A stretch of DNA of 64,000 nt from Lantana camara (lineage: Eukaryota; Streptophyta; Magnoliopsida; Lamiales; Verbenaceae), in the NCBI GenBank assembly GCA_037501455.1, contig CM074858.1:81628501-81692500 (forward strand). Direction: 5' to 3'. Below are positions 25,669 through 36,999 of this stretch, piece after piece. Both the position numbers and the translations under genes were made by a program. How positions within the stretch are numbered: the stretch's first letter is position 1; each line of letters begins with the position of its first letter. The notes beneath the pieces are model-generated. The model did no database searches. It was not told where the DNA came from and saw only the letters and a program-made list of their open reading frames with translations.

Positions 25669-27860
25669 ATGCCACCGAGAAGAGCACCACGTGATCGCGT
25701 ACCACCACCGCCATCCGAAAGAGAAGTTACGCCACCACGGGATGTCATACCGCCAAGGGATGTAACGCTATCACCTCCTAGGAGGGAGGAAGTTCCAGAT
25801 TTAGTTGATGTGTTGCGCCTAATGGAAAAACAGTGGAGAAGTTTCTAAGGATGAACCCGCCTGAGTTCTATGGCGAACCCAACGACTTGAAGGCTTAAAA
25901 TTGGTTAACTAGTCTCGAAAAGATCTTCGAAGCTACGGATATCAACCCTGAAGATCGTGAACGAGTTCAGTATGCTGCATTTCTAATGGAAGGAGCGGCA
26001 TTCAACTAGTGGAGCATACTCAGCACATGTGGATTGAGAACAACGTTGATGGAAACTGGACTAAGTTTGTGAAAGAGTTTCAGCAGAAATACACCTCTCA
26101 GGTAACACGTGATGCAATAGAAGCTGAATTTATGAATTTGGTCCAAGGATCCATGAACATGATGGAGCAAGAAGCTAAGTTTGTCAGGCTGATTAAGTAT
26201 GCACCCCACATTCTGAGTGATGAGCGTCGCAAGACTAAAAGGTTCATTGATGGTCTAAAACCTAAGTTCCATTGGGCAGAAGCTTCTTTGGATGTCGAGA
26301 CCTACACTATAGCAGTTGACAAAGCGTTGAAAGTCGAAGCAACCCATAAGGGTATCCGCATGATAGTTAGTCGTCAAGAGCCTTCTAACCCTAAGACTTT
26401 TCAAGGAACAAAGCGACCTGCTGGCTCCTCCTTTCAGGGAAATGGGAAGAAACCAATGATGGCACCGCAACAACAACAAAGGTCACCCTAGCAGTATGAA
26501 GCACCTCAGTCCACTCAAGAGGAGATAATTTGTGACTTCTATAGCCGTAAAGGACACACTGAGGAAAATTATCGTAAGAAGAATGGTCAGTGTTATTGGT
26601 GTGGTTCCCCTAAGCATATACGAGAACACTGTCCTACCAGGATTAAAAGAATTGGGGTTCAAGACAAGGGTAAAGCGGTGGTGGGGACGACGAGCAAGCC
26701 GGTGGTTAAAGGCAGAGCATATGTACTGAATGGTAATGAGGAGGTTGATCCTTCATCTGCTGTGGAAGGTATTGTGCACATTCTTAACACGCTAGTTAAG
26801 GTCTTATATGACCCTGGTGCCATAAATTTATTCATTGCATCCAATTTATATGCGCATTTACAATTTCCACTTGAATAATTGTCATATAAATTTGAAGTAA
26901 GTTCTCCTTTGGGGACTAACCTCATAATGTATCAAGTATATAAACGTTGCCTTTTACGCATTGGTAATCGCTACTACCCGTCAGATTTCATTGAGTTGCC
27001 TATGACGAGATATGGAATCATCCTTGGAATGGATTGGTTATTGAAGTACCATATTAATTTGGAATGTTACAAGAAGGAAGTCATCTCGGAAGAGTTGAGA
27101 AAACAATTGGACGACATTTTGGTGTTCTTAAAGACACCAGAGGAGCATGCCCAGCATATCTGAATTGTGTTGAGCACTTTGCTAGATCACAAGCTATATG
27201 CCAAGTTCAACAAATGCGAGTTTTAGCTAAAAATAGTTACATTTCTCGGACACATCATTTTCGGAACCAGAGTTGAAGTAGATCCATCAAAGTCGAAGCA
27301 GTGATAGAGTGGAAGACACCGAAGAACCCTACCAAAGTACGAAGCTTTCTCGGATTAGCGGGTTACTATAGATAGAAGAGTTACACTGATAGAAGAAGGA
27401 AAGAGATTTAGAATTCACCATGGGTGAGAGAGTGCTCTTGAAAGCATCATCGAAGAAACGGTTTAATCGAGTTTGCGAAGGTGGTAAATTAAACCCAAAA
27501 TATATGGGACCCTACGAGATAATGGAACGAGTTAGTGAAACTGCTTATAGATTAGATTTACCTGCAATTCTTTCAAGAATCCACAACGTAATCTATGTGT
27601 CTCAACTTCGTAAGTGTTTTTTTTGGAGGAGACAAAAGTTGTGCCGGTAGAGAAAATACCTTTCAAACCGAATTTGACTTATGTTTTAAAGCCTGCTAAG
27701 ATTTTGGATAGAAAGTTTCAGGAGTTAAGGAATAGGAAAATTCCTTTGGTTAAAGTCCTTTGGAAGGGGCATGTGACAGAAGAGGCAACCTGGGAAAATG
27801 CAGAAACATCAACCCGAGTTGTTTGCAGTTACAGCAAAAGAATCTGAGGATAGATTCTTT
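25669..27860 (+). pseudogene. Element C gag-pol remnant with large internal deletions
   Basis: The start MPPRRAPRDRVPPPP is at 25669, seven bases after a CAG. Gag is recognisable through stops and a frameshift: NPPEFYGEP, then a frame from 26009 (TRDAIEAEF, KFHWAEAS), and a knuckle CYWCGSPKHIREHC near 26600. The protease has YDPGAINLF (26810), followed by GIILGMDW. Near 27083 it jumps into the middle of reverse transcriptase (ILVFLKTPEEH), losing the RT active site. Near 27375, RT end (FLGLAGYYR) jumps to the integrase C-terminus, losing RNase H and the integrase core. GPYEIMERV and a chromodomain-like end (ILDRKFQEL) remain, with a late frameshift near 27800. It is non-functional. Confidence 0.88.
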
Positions 27861-27875
27861 TTAAGGAGGGGTGAT
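27861..27875 (+). other. Polypurine tract of element C
   Basis: TTAAGGAGGGGTGAT lies directly before the LTR start TGTAACAACC at 27876. Element G has a closely similar tract on the other strand at 63469-63487, which supports their relationship. Confidence 0.8.
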
Positions 27876-28653
27876 TGTAACAACCGAAAACGGGGCCTGG
27901 ATGAAAATGGTAAGCTAAGGGCATTGGTAAAGCGTTTATAGAACGTGATCAAACTTTATAAACCTTCATGCATTGCATTTTTACGTGATCAAAGTGCTTA
28001 TATGTGACCTACAGTGTTTTAAGGGGGAATTCTTGACCTTTAACTCTGTTTACTATTCATTTTCCGAGCCTACTTTGCCCAATGCTTCAATGGAACCCTA
28101 GAGGTTCATATCACATGTTTTCCAATCCTTTGAACTTATTTTTCAAGCTCCAAAAATCTTTCTTGAACAATAGGGGTATTTTGGAAACTTACAGTCTAAG
28201 GTTACTATTCATCTTGTAAACAAGTTTTGATTCGGAAACCCTTTGCTACCCAAGTTTATAGTCGAATCATTCCTTGAGTCAATACAAGTCTATTGGTGTC
28301 ATTCTTGACTGGAAAATCTATTTTGAACTTCGTTTTAAAGAAATATTTGAGCCAAAACACTATTCACTATTCCTTCTACGAATGGTTTTTCATTCGGAGA
28401 ACTTATACTCTTCAAATTTGAGTTTAAAACAGTTCTTGATTCATTTCATGGTTTTTGGGATTGATTACATCTCTTGATTTAAGCCCTAGCTCGAGTTTCG
28501 AAGAAAACGGTTTTTAAAATAAAGTTACTATTCATCCTATGTTTCTAACTTTTTATCGGTAAAACTTTTCATAGTCGATATTGGGTTTAAAATGCTTCTT
28601 GATTTATTTTATGATATTTTGAAATAATCTGGACTTTCAAATCACATTCAGAG
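27876..28653 (+). repeat. Element C 3' LTR, piece 1 (U3)
   Basis: It begins TGTAACAACCGAAAACGGGG and runs to the S3 insertion, where CAGAG (28649-28653) is duplicated at 32097-32101. It is AT-rich with loosely repeated ACTATTC and TCTTGA motifs. No genes are seen. Confidence 0.85.
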
Positions 28654-31600
28654 TGTGACACCCACTTTTTCGGCAAGCCAAGTATGGCTTCACCAGAGGG
28701 TTTCCGATGTTTTAATTTCTCGTTTGATTTTATTTATACGTCGATTTAATTGTTTAAGTGACTTATATGCCTTAATTGTTTAAGTTTTACGTTTTAATTT
28801 TCGTAGTTAATTTCTTTAATTTGGATTTTAATTTCTGAACTTTGTGAATATGTGATATACTTGAATTATATGATTCTATAACTCTTTTTTGTGTTTATTT
28901 TATTCATTTTACTTGTTCGAATTGGTCGAAGAGCACTTCTTTATTTTTGGGATTGGAGGGCCTAACGAGTTTAGCGCGCCTCGGATTACGGAGGCCATAA
29001 CTTCAGATCCGGAATTCGGATTCGAATTCTGGAAGTGGTGCCGGACTCGTAACGAAGATACTGAACTTTGGAAGCTAGCCTTACATTTTTCTGAGCCCAT
29101 TTGATATTCCGAAATTTGCCCAAAACTGACTCACTCACATATGACTACCTTTTACTAATTTGCACATAAGTCCTTCAATTTTCAACCTTTTCACATGAGA
29201 CTTGGACCCACTACTCACTAACTCAATGCTTTATCATATCTTTCTTCCCTCATCTCAGTTTGAACAAGAGAAAGAAGAGGAAAAGCTGAAACTTGGGAGC
29301 AAACCCTCCACTTCCGGTCACTTTGGACCCAAGGGGATTTTTGAGCTCCAATCTTCATTTTTCTTCGTCATATTCAAGAGGTAAGTACATATTTGAGATC
29401 TCCTTACTTATGTGATCATTTTTATCCATCAAATTCAGATTTTAAGCCATGATTGATTAAGATTTGAGCTATGACATGAATAGTTAGGATTTATGCCCCA
29501 ATTTGAATTCTATGGTTTCCTTGTTGTTTCTTCTTAATTTGATGCTATAAACTTGGTCTCTTACACTTCATTTATTGTTGTTTGATCTGACTTTGCTGCT
29601 AGTTGAGGTATGGAGAAGTTTGCCATTAATATTCTTTAGTTGTGGCGAGTTCTTGCCCGAGTTTGATCCACTTCCTCTCCTCCTTAGCTGCTGTTCGTTT
29701 TCAGCTGGTATTATTAGAGTTTTTGAATTGTTTTGATGTCTTGTTTCATGGCTTATCATGTCTCTATGGTTTGGAATGGTTTGGATATGTTTACAGGGCT
29801 CAACAGGGTTGAAATCCTTCTCCTTCGCGACTGAAACATCACCCCGGGCGGGGAGATTTGTACTTGGGAAGTCCCCGGCCGGGGACTTTCATGCCAAAAC
29901 CTTCTGTAACGTCTCCCCGGCCGGGGAAAGTGAAGAAGAAAATCTCCCCGCCTACAACAATTCATTTCCAATTTGTTTCCATGGCATGTATGATTCAATT
30001 TTTGTCTTTACTCTCATGGTGGTACGTAGGATTTAATGCTTGCATAATGTTGTGGTGCATAAATGAATTTTGTTGGGAATTTTATGTATGAAGCTGATCT
30101 TTAAGTGTCATTTAATGTTAAATATATTTTATGTATTATGAATTTCATTTATTGTTCAATTTTCTTGTTCTTTTGCATCTATGGTACGTGAGTTCTAATG
30201 CACTAATTAATGACTAAGTTATGAACTGATCTTATGCTATTCGTTTGGATATTATATGCACTAAACGTGGCCCTCAAATGTGATTTAAGCTGGAATTATT
30301 TGTTATATATTATGAATTTCGTTTATCAAATGATATGATACTTTTGTACGAGTTTTGAATTTAAATGGCTTAAATGATGCGTTCTTGCATTTCATGATCT
30401 CTTTTTGCACATTAACCTTATGAATGAATTTGATATGCTAATATATAAATTTATTTGATTTGCTATGAGTTTGATTCTTGAATTTTGGTATGATTTCTCA
30501 TTAAGTGAATCGATACGCCTAAGTATGAATATTTATGACGTGCATTGCATCCATTTGCATTCTTATGCATTGTCGTGCGTCTAATTGGTTCATGATTGAG
30601 TCTAAGTCATAAGTTTGTGTTATTTGTCACAGATTTGAGTTCGAGAGGTGTCGGTTCCGCCATTTAGCTTCTTCTTGGTCGTCAACGCTCTTCCGGGAGC
30701 ACTTTTGGTAAAGAGGTGAGGTTTAGGACTTTTCTTTTAGATAAGCGATCTATGGCCTAAATGTGATGACTTTCTCACTAGCATGCGATTATAGTATATA
30801 TATTTATATATTAGATACGTGCCTTATGATATGTTTATGATCTTATCTTACGATTAAAACGTTTTGAAATATAAGTATGAGCGTATATAAGCTTGAAATA
30901 TTTTGCAACGAGGCTATGCTCCAAACCGTGTATGGTCACGCAAGCTAGGATTTACCTCAACATCTTATTATTAAGGAAGACACGGAGAGGTACGCGTATA
31001 GCATATGACGAGTTGCAAGGTAAGGTATGTTCGATAAGGTATGTAAGTTACTTTAAGTTCTGTAGCAATTAAGTACGTTAATGAGTTATTTGGTAATGTA
31101 TTGATTCATATTGGTACTGTTGGGCCACTGAGCCTGCGAGCCAGGACGCCCGGTATGACAGCGGGCCGTCGGGTTAAGCCTGGGCGTAGTCTCCACTCTG
31201 ATCGGATTACCCCTGATCTCACCAGGAGGTTTGGTGAGTGATGGAGATCCTGAGGGTTTGGAGTAACTTGCACTCCCCTCGACTGTAATGGATGGTTAGG
31301 GTCGCACAACCTTTCCATCGCCGGAGAAGGAGGTTAATGTGTAAGTTTGCTATACGTTTGATTTTATTTGCTTGTGTGATTAGTCGGAGGAGCCCAGGAT
31401 GGGACTAGGTGCTCGTACTCGCCGAGCTTCGGTATGATTTATTGATCATGAAACGGGATAGGAGCTTTCCTTAAACTCTGGTTTGATTTGTTTTGGTTTT
31501 GGTATATGTATAAGTTTGTTTTCGAAAATGATTTGGCGTGAAAAACCCTTTCCTGATTCATAATCTCTTGCTTGATATGTGTTCTGCTTTATAGTTATTT

Positions 31601-32096
31601 AGTGTGTGGGTGTGCGTTAGCGCCCTCACCCTGTCGAGTTGTGACTCTCTCCCTTCAACTTCTCAGTTTACAGGTTTTGGTTCATGCTAGGTGGAGTCGT
31701 GAGTCGGTCGAGTTCTACTCCCCTACTTGCATTTACATTTGCATTCGGTCACATTTTGTATATGATACGATTTTGATAATTGAAGCATGTATATGTTATG
31801 CATTTGTTAATGATTTATGAATGAATCTTATGAACTTTTGTTATGTTTTTATTTTTGGGACAACTTCTAGGGATAGTTGACCCCATTTTTGTGGATTTAT
31901 CTTCTTGGATTTTGTCATATGCTTCCGCTTTCTTAGTGTTTTGCACGCTCTAGTTTTGTCTTAGCTCCATCTGGCCTAGCGTGTGTGTGTAGGTTCCCGT
32001 TCGCTTAGTCTTGGGCTCTTGTATGGATTTCTATTTCATATGTGGGTTCGGGGCTAGGTGCGGGGGATATGGTAGCTCGCCTCTCTGGGCGCTACA
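28654..32096 (+). mobile_element. Solo LTR S3 (3443 bp) with TSD CAGAG
   Basis: It starts TGTGACACCC and ends GGGCGCTACA, with CAGAG at 28649-28653 and 32097-32101. It lies inside the 3' LTR of C. Plus-strand marks are a donor CAAGAG|GTAAGT at 29381, palindromes at 29844-29952, an acceptor CACAG ending 30632, a donor GAG|GTGAGG at 30716, a weak stem near 31633-31645, and a TTTACAG ending 31673. The GCTTCCGC, CCCGTTCGCT and TGCGGGGGAT blocks near the 3' end are shared with the other LTRs. Short frames inside have no recognisable products. Confidence 0.92.
29844..29952. repeat. Array of CCCCGGCCGGGG palindromes in S3
   Basis: A 20-bp perfect palindrome, AAGTCCCCGGCCGGGGACTT, is at 29869-29888, and a 14-bp perfect one, TCCCCGGCCGGGGA, is at 29914-29927. 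Imperfect partners CCCCGGGCGGGGA (29842 onward) and TCTCCCCGCC (29943 onward) flank them. Position in the LTR matches the arrays in S2 and L1, but the sequence is different. Confidence 0.9.
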
Positions 32097-32101
32097 CAGA
32101 G

Positions 32102-33044
32102 GTCGTCTTTCATTCGTATTTCTTCAATTACTATTCTTTAAAATCAATATATCTTTTAAACGGTAAACTCGTTTTCATCGAGTAAATATTCGTTTCGAAG
32201 CTAATTTTTGTCCGAATCACATGAGCCAACTTCCAGCAGCTTATCCTCATGTGTTAGGGTGTTAAATTAACTAAATACCCTTCATTTCCCATTTTTATTT
32301 GATTCCCAAGACTAAGCTTACAAGAGAAGCCATTAACCTTTGCTCTCCTACCCTTGGAGTTATTTTTATTGCAAGGTGAGGGGTCTTCCAACAAGTATAT
32401 ATACCCCTCCATAGCTCATTCATTCCTTGCTCATACCTTGTGTTAACAAGACCCTTCCTTCCTCCCTCTCCCCCTCTTTGTGCCGTGAGCACCTCTCCCC
32501 CCCATTTGCTAGGTTAGTTGTTTTTATTTTATGATTTATTTTATGTTTATATTATGTTTAGGTTGGGTCTTAGGGTCTTCCCTAAGCCACATAGGATTTT
32601 ATTTTATGCATTTATAGTATAGTTTTTATGATATGTTTGAATAGTAGTTTATATGTTTTAATTATTTATAATATGTTATGATATGTTATGAATTAGTTTA
32701 ACATATGCTCTGATCACGAATTAGGGTTATATATGTTGTATATTGATGCATGATTAGGGTATTTAAATTATATTCATGCATGTTAGCTAATGGAATAGTA
32801 ACCTATGATCAATTATGTTATAACATGTTACATGTTGTTATTTAATTAAATTTGTTACATGTTACATGCCTAATGTTCGTGATACGATATGAAATATGTT
32901 GAGACATGTTCTTATATGGTTATATGATTCATGAATTATGAATTGAGCTTATGATATGATATGAATTAATGGAATAGTGCCTTGATCATATGTTATACAT
33001 TTTGATAGTGTCACATGTTAGAATCTAAGATAGAATAGTGTTTC
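32102..33044 (+). repeat. Element C 3' LTR, piece 2 with promoter region
   Basis: This continues C's LTR after S3 and ends at GTTTC (33040-33044), the target duplication of solo LTR N. A TATA box and leader lie at 32396-32513. The remainder is AT-rich with repeated ATGTTATG/ACATGTT motifs. No genes are seen. Confidence 0.85.
32396..32518 (+). promoter_or_regulatory. Predicted core promoter, leader and 5' splice site of the C LTR
   Basis: TATATATA is at 32396-32403, followed by C-rich ACCCCTCC and a pyrimidine-rich leader of about 80 nt. It ends GCTAG|GTTAGT, with the donor GT at 32513. The same layout on the other strand in G (TATAAATA 62583-62576, donor 62481) supports it. Transcription start and splicing are inferred. 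Confidence 0.55.
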
Positions 33045-34620
33045 TGTAGCACCCTAAGCGGTGGGGCACCACACCCCCGCACTATGACCCGACACATGTA
33101 CGAAATGAAAAGTCCGCACACGCACCAAGTCACAGCGAACGGGTGACAAACGAAAAAAAACCAACGTAAGCTAGGCGGTACCTAAACCCTGTACAAGTAA
33201 AATATGCAGAACCTGAATGCGGAAGCGATGCAAAATATGAAATATAAAAAACTTTAATCAACAAACATAATTAAGCGGGTTCAATTAATCAAGTAATTTT
33301 GTCCTAACCTATCCCGAATTTCAACGTATATAGATGATCGAATTACAATTTAAATCAATTAACGAAACATAAATACAACTTCAAAATTTTATATAAAATC
33401 AACCGGACATCCAATTGACGAACGGAAGTGGCGTTGGACTCACCACAACGAAAGGAACCCGTTGACCAAAAGTCACCGGAAAGCCGCCACCGGAGCCGGC
33501 CGAACAGCCACCGGAACACCAACTCCGGCGGTCGAAAAAATCCCCGGAAGGACAGAAACGTGCGCCTCGTCCTGCTTGACAAAACCCCTCAACCAATTTC
33601 AGAAAATACCAAACACACCAGATTTCGTTGATGAAAAACAGAACTAAACCCCAACGACAAAAACAGAAATTAAACGTAAACCTTAAAACGAAAACAAAAT
33701 CCGAACATACCGTTGGAAAGCCCGTAACGAGGCATTCGAAAGCCCCTAGCCAAATCATCGAAAAAATCACCGAAAAAAGGACAGTCGGTCCGCCACCGGT
33801 CCACCACCAACGGCCGATTCACAGGCCGCCACCTACGCGAAAAGCTCGGCCTCAACGTGCTGGGTAATACTTGTGAAGGGTCCAATACCAAATTCTCGCC
33901 GAAAAAGCTCCACATCTCTGCCACAAGCCACGCCACCGCTGCGACGCCGGAACCCCCATTTCTTCCACGATTCGCTCAAATCTGAGACTGGAATTGGATT
34001 TAGGATGTCGAAAACGGTAGGGTAGCATCAAGGGTTATCTGAAAACTCGTTGGAATGCGGTGGAACCACCGTGCTACAGTAACTCCGCCGCGCCGCCACC
34101 CGCTTTGGGTGGCGCATGCGCCTTCCTCGCCACCCCGATGGAGGCGCCGCCTACACAGAAAATTACGCCTGGAAGTCTTCTCTCAGGCTAGGGGGCGCGT
34201 GTTGCCGGAAGTCCGTCAGAAACCGCCGAAATGGCCAGCGAAGTCGCGGCGGTTCCACCTCTGTAACGCCCCAAATTCCGGAAGTTCAGGTAAGCACGCC
34301 ACGTGCGGGTCTTCGGGTGTTGGGAGTTTAAGTTTATACATTTACTTGCTTATTATGATTTCTTTATAATATTGTGTGCATTATACATTTCTCTATATTT
34401 ATACGAATTAACTTTTAATATGAAATTCGTGAATTAAGTGACAATGTGTTTAATTGTACTATGTGACTTTAATTGATCGTTTCATGAAGTTATGGACTTA
34501 ATTGCATAACTTGGATTGGAGTTAATGGATCTTTTAAGTAGGGATATTACTTGATTGCATTCATTTAAATGCATGAGGGACTAATATGCAATTAGGTGGG
34601 TATTAGAGCTTGTAGTGGAT

Positions 34621-34843
34621 GATATAATATATCATATATGCATTCATCCCCCTCACTCTCATACATTACATACACACAAGAGAACACACACACACACCTA
34701 GTGAGGATCGATTTTTACACCTCAAGAGAAGGAGAAGAATTCATCTCATAATCCCAAGCTACTTTAAGGAACTTTGAAGCTAGAAGCATCAACATCTTCA
34801 TCTCTTCACCTCATCATTTCTCTTCTTTCATTTCAAGGCAGAT
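34621..34843 (+). promoter_or_regulatory. Predicted L1 promoter, leader and 5' splice site
   Basis: An AT-rich TATAATATATC lies at about 34623-34633, followed by CA-repeat and pyrimidine-rich leader. The leader ends CAAG|GCAGAT, with GC at 34838-34839. The 3' LTR has CATG|GTAGAT at the equivalent site (42108). Each copy is one change away from CAAG|GTAGAT, a good plant donor. Only the 5' LTR drives full transcripts, so its GC donor, if used at all, would be a weak variant. Confidence 0.45.
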
Positions 34844-35195
34844 ATTGGAGATTATTTAAATTTCTTGAGTGACTATATGAGTAGGGTTTGATGTTAGCTT
34901 GATGCTGTCATGGTTATTCTTGTATAGAAGCATGTTTAGGTCCTTTTTCCCTTCAAGACTTGCATAAAGCATGAAGTTATGTGAAGGTCGAGAAGCATGT
35001 ATATTATTGGGGTTTTCATGAGGAATTCTTGATGCTTGGATGTTTATTTCTTGGTTGGATTGATGAATACTTGAAGTATGATGCATGTATGAGGTGTTTT
35101 AACAATTGTTATGGTTGGAGTTTGGGATTTATTTGGTTTGGAGTTGGTTTTGCATGGAAACCCCTGCTTTCTCCCCCGTTTTTCTGTCACGCACA

Positions 35196-35410
35196 GGTGA
35201 CACGGGCGTGTCACCTTTGCTTTGTTTTGGGTGACACGGGGGTGCATGCTGTTGGGTTTTGTTTTTCTGTACCGTTACACGGGGGTGTCACGGTTTGCCT
35301 TGTCTTGGTAACACGGGCGTGTCACCTCCCTTTTCACGTATTTGGTCCGCTGTACCGTGACACGGGGGTGTCACGACTTAGTGTATTTTGGTGACACGGG
35401 CGTGTCACCC
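35196..35410. repeat. Six GTGACACGGGCGTGTCAC-like palindromic repeats
   Basis: GGTGACACGGGCGTGTCACC is at 35196-35215; further copies start near 35231, 35275, 35309, 35356 and 35391. They alternate between GGGCGTGTCAC and GGGGGTGTCAC types. Each can fold into a hairpin with a mismatch at the centre. The 3' LTR carries the same six at 42466-42680 with a few substitutions. Confidence 0.9.
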
Positions 35411-35603
35411 TCTGTTTCATGCATATTGTTTTGCATGCTTGGATGTGCGTGTATGTGTTATATAATTGGTTTATTGACAATCATGCTCGTATTTAACATT
35501 CAATAAATCGTTATTGCATAACATATTGGTGCATGACTTTGCCGTTCGTCATAATTGGTTCATTCGAGTCGAGTCTTACTTCACACTTGGCCTTGTTGCA
35601 CAG

Positions 35604-35673
35604 ATCACGGTCCCGGTTTCGAGGAGCCCGCTCAGTAGGGTGCTCTCTTGCTTCTTTCTGGTTGGCTGTCAAG
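35604..35673 (+). other. Exon-2-like cassette in L1 LTR
   Basis: This 70-nt segment is bounded by TTGTTGCACAG (acceptor-like, ending 35603) and GTGAGGTTTAAA (donor-like, from 35674). It is preceded by the block TTGGTTCATTCGAGTC. Equivalents occur in S1, S2, S3, C, B, E and G. It has no coding signal. A role as a leader exon is inference. Confidence 0.45.
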
Positions 35674-36336
35674 GTGAGGTTTAAATTCTAGATAAATAGT
35701 ACCCTTACAACCCCTATGTGACTATTTCGGCCAAAATGTATATATATATATATATATCTATAGTTTGCGAACTTTATGACTTTCAAATGATTGATAAAAT
35801 TGATTGATTGACGGATTGATCGTATTGGGCGAGTATTGAATTGCACTGTGGGCCCGAGGATAGTGGCTCGAGCCAACCGGGAAAGCATGGGCTGATGGGT
35901 AACTCGAGTGCTATCCTCACCATTTGGGATGAGCCCTGAACCCCCTAGGAGATTAGGGGAGGAAGGAGTTCCGGGCTTAGGGATTCATGTACCCTCTGCC
36001 CAGACTGATTGGATGGTGGGGCCTTGCAATCCCACCATCACCCGGAGGAAGAAGGATGGACTGAAACTGCTAATTGTGCACAGTAAATAATTGCTTGATC
36101 ACCTAATCACCTAACAAATTGATTGATTGTACACGGTCGGAGCAAGGTTGGAGAATTGCCCTCACTCGCCGGGCCACATATTGATTCTATTGAACTGAAC
36201 TAATTGGTAAATGGAACTAGTTGTAACCTCGGGCGATAGTACCTTCTACTCTAATAATTGTGTTTGATTTCCAAAAATTATTACCCGAGATTATAACTTG
36301 CATGTACGTGCGCATATATTTATTTATACCCCTCGC

Positions 36337-36354
36337 TCAGTCTGTTTGGACTGA
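36337..36354 (+). other. Conserved LTR stem-loop TCAGTC/GACTGA
   Basis: It has a perfect 6-bp stem TCAGTC and GACTGA with a 6-nt loop, 25 nt before the pyrimidine-rich TTTTTGCAG. The 3' LTR copy keeps the stem and changes the loop. Versions with different loop lengths occur in most other LTRs here (S2 23504-23518, C 55626-55638, G 60705-60721). Confidence 0.6.
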
Positions 36355-36766
36355 CACCTCAACTTTTCAGTTTTTGCAGGTTTCGTGCTAGGCGGGAATT
36401 AGGGTCTCGTGTCTTTTATTCGGGTCTAGCACTGCACCTTCATACATTGTACTTGTGTTGATACTTGTTGTCTTGTAGTAAATCTTGAATTTTAATTAGT
36501 TGGATATTGTAATGGTATGATTTGTCGGTACCTATAAGTAAATATGTAAATATGGTATCTATATGTATTGAACGCTTTTGCTTCCGCTATTTTATTGCTC
36601 TGAGTTGTTTTGGTTTTATTTGAGGGTACCCGCCTAGCCTTGTGTTTTTTATTGTCTCCCGTTCGCTATAGTTTCGGTTCATGTATGAATTACCCGTTTC
36701 ATATGTGGATTGAGCCTATAGTGCGGGGGATGTGGCGCCTAGCGTTCCGGGTGCTACATCCCAAGG

Positions 36767-36779
36767 TGGTATCAGAGCC
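36767..36779 (+). other. L1 primer-binding site (tRNA-iMet)
   Basis: TGGTATCAGAGCC begins 8 nt after the LTR end and matches the 3' end of initiator methionine tRNA, which would prime minus-strand DNA synthesis. Confidence 0.93.
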
Positions 36780-36999
36780 CGGTTGCAAAACCGGGTCTCT
36801 AGTGTCGTGTCTTGTGAGTCTAAGTCGTACGACATAGGATTAATTGATTATTTGAGAGTCTTGCAACCTATTTGAACTTATTTGATTTTATTTGAAGTGC
36901 TTGGATTATGTGACTATGTGGTTGGATTACATTGTGTGTTGTAATTACACTCATTGCACTCGTTAATCAAACATGCATGTAAAGTGTTCGAATTTCAGG

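Larger units (their letters stand above)
34262..36758 (+). repeat. L1 5' LTR
   Basis: The LTR is 2497 bp, TGTAACGCCCC to GGTGCTACA. In order it holds U3, a TATA-like region at 34621-34640, a pyrimidine-rich leader to 34837, a palindromic repeat block at 35196-35410, an exon-2-like cassette at 35604-35673, a TA microsatellite near 35744, a stem-loop at 36337-36354, a TTTTTGCAG ending 36379, and a conserved 3' block with GCTTCCGC, CCGCCTAGCC, CCCGTTCGCT and GTGCGGGGGATGTGG. Frames inside, such as 34981-35394, recur in the other LTR but have no recognisable domain. Confidence 0.95.

Noticed and set aside
34981..35394. 137-codon frame, repeated at 42251-42664
   Set aside because: It runs through the palindromic repeats of the L1 LTRs; conserved only because the two LTRs are copies. 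No recognisable protein.
35196..35410. Regularly spaced palindromic repeats resembling a CRISPR array
   Set aside because: Repeats vary, spacers are short and uneven, there are no cas genes, and the context is a plant retrotransposon LTR.
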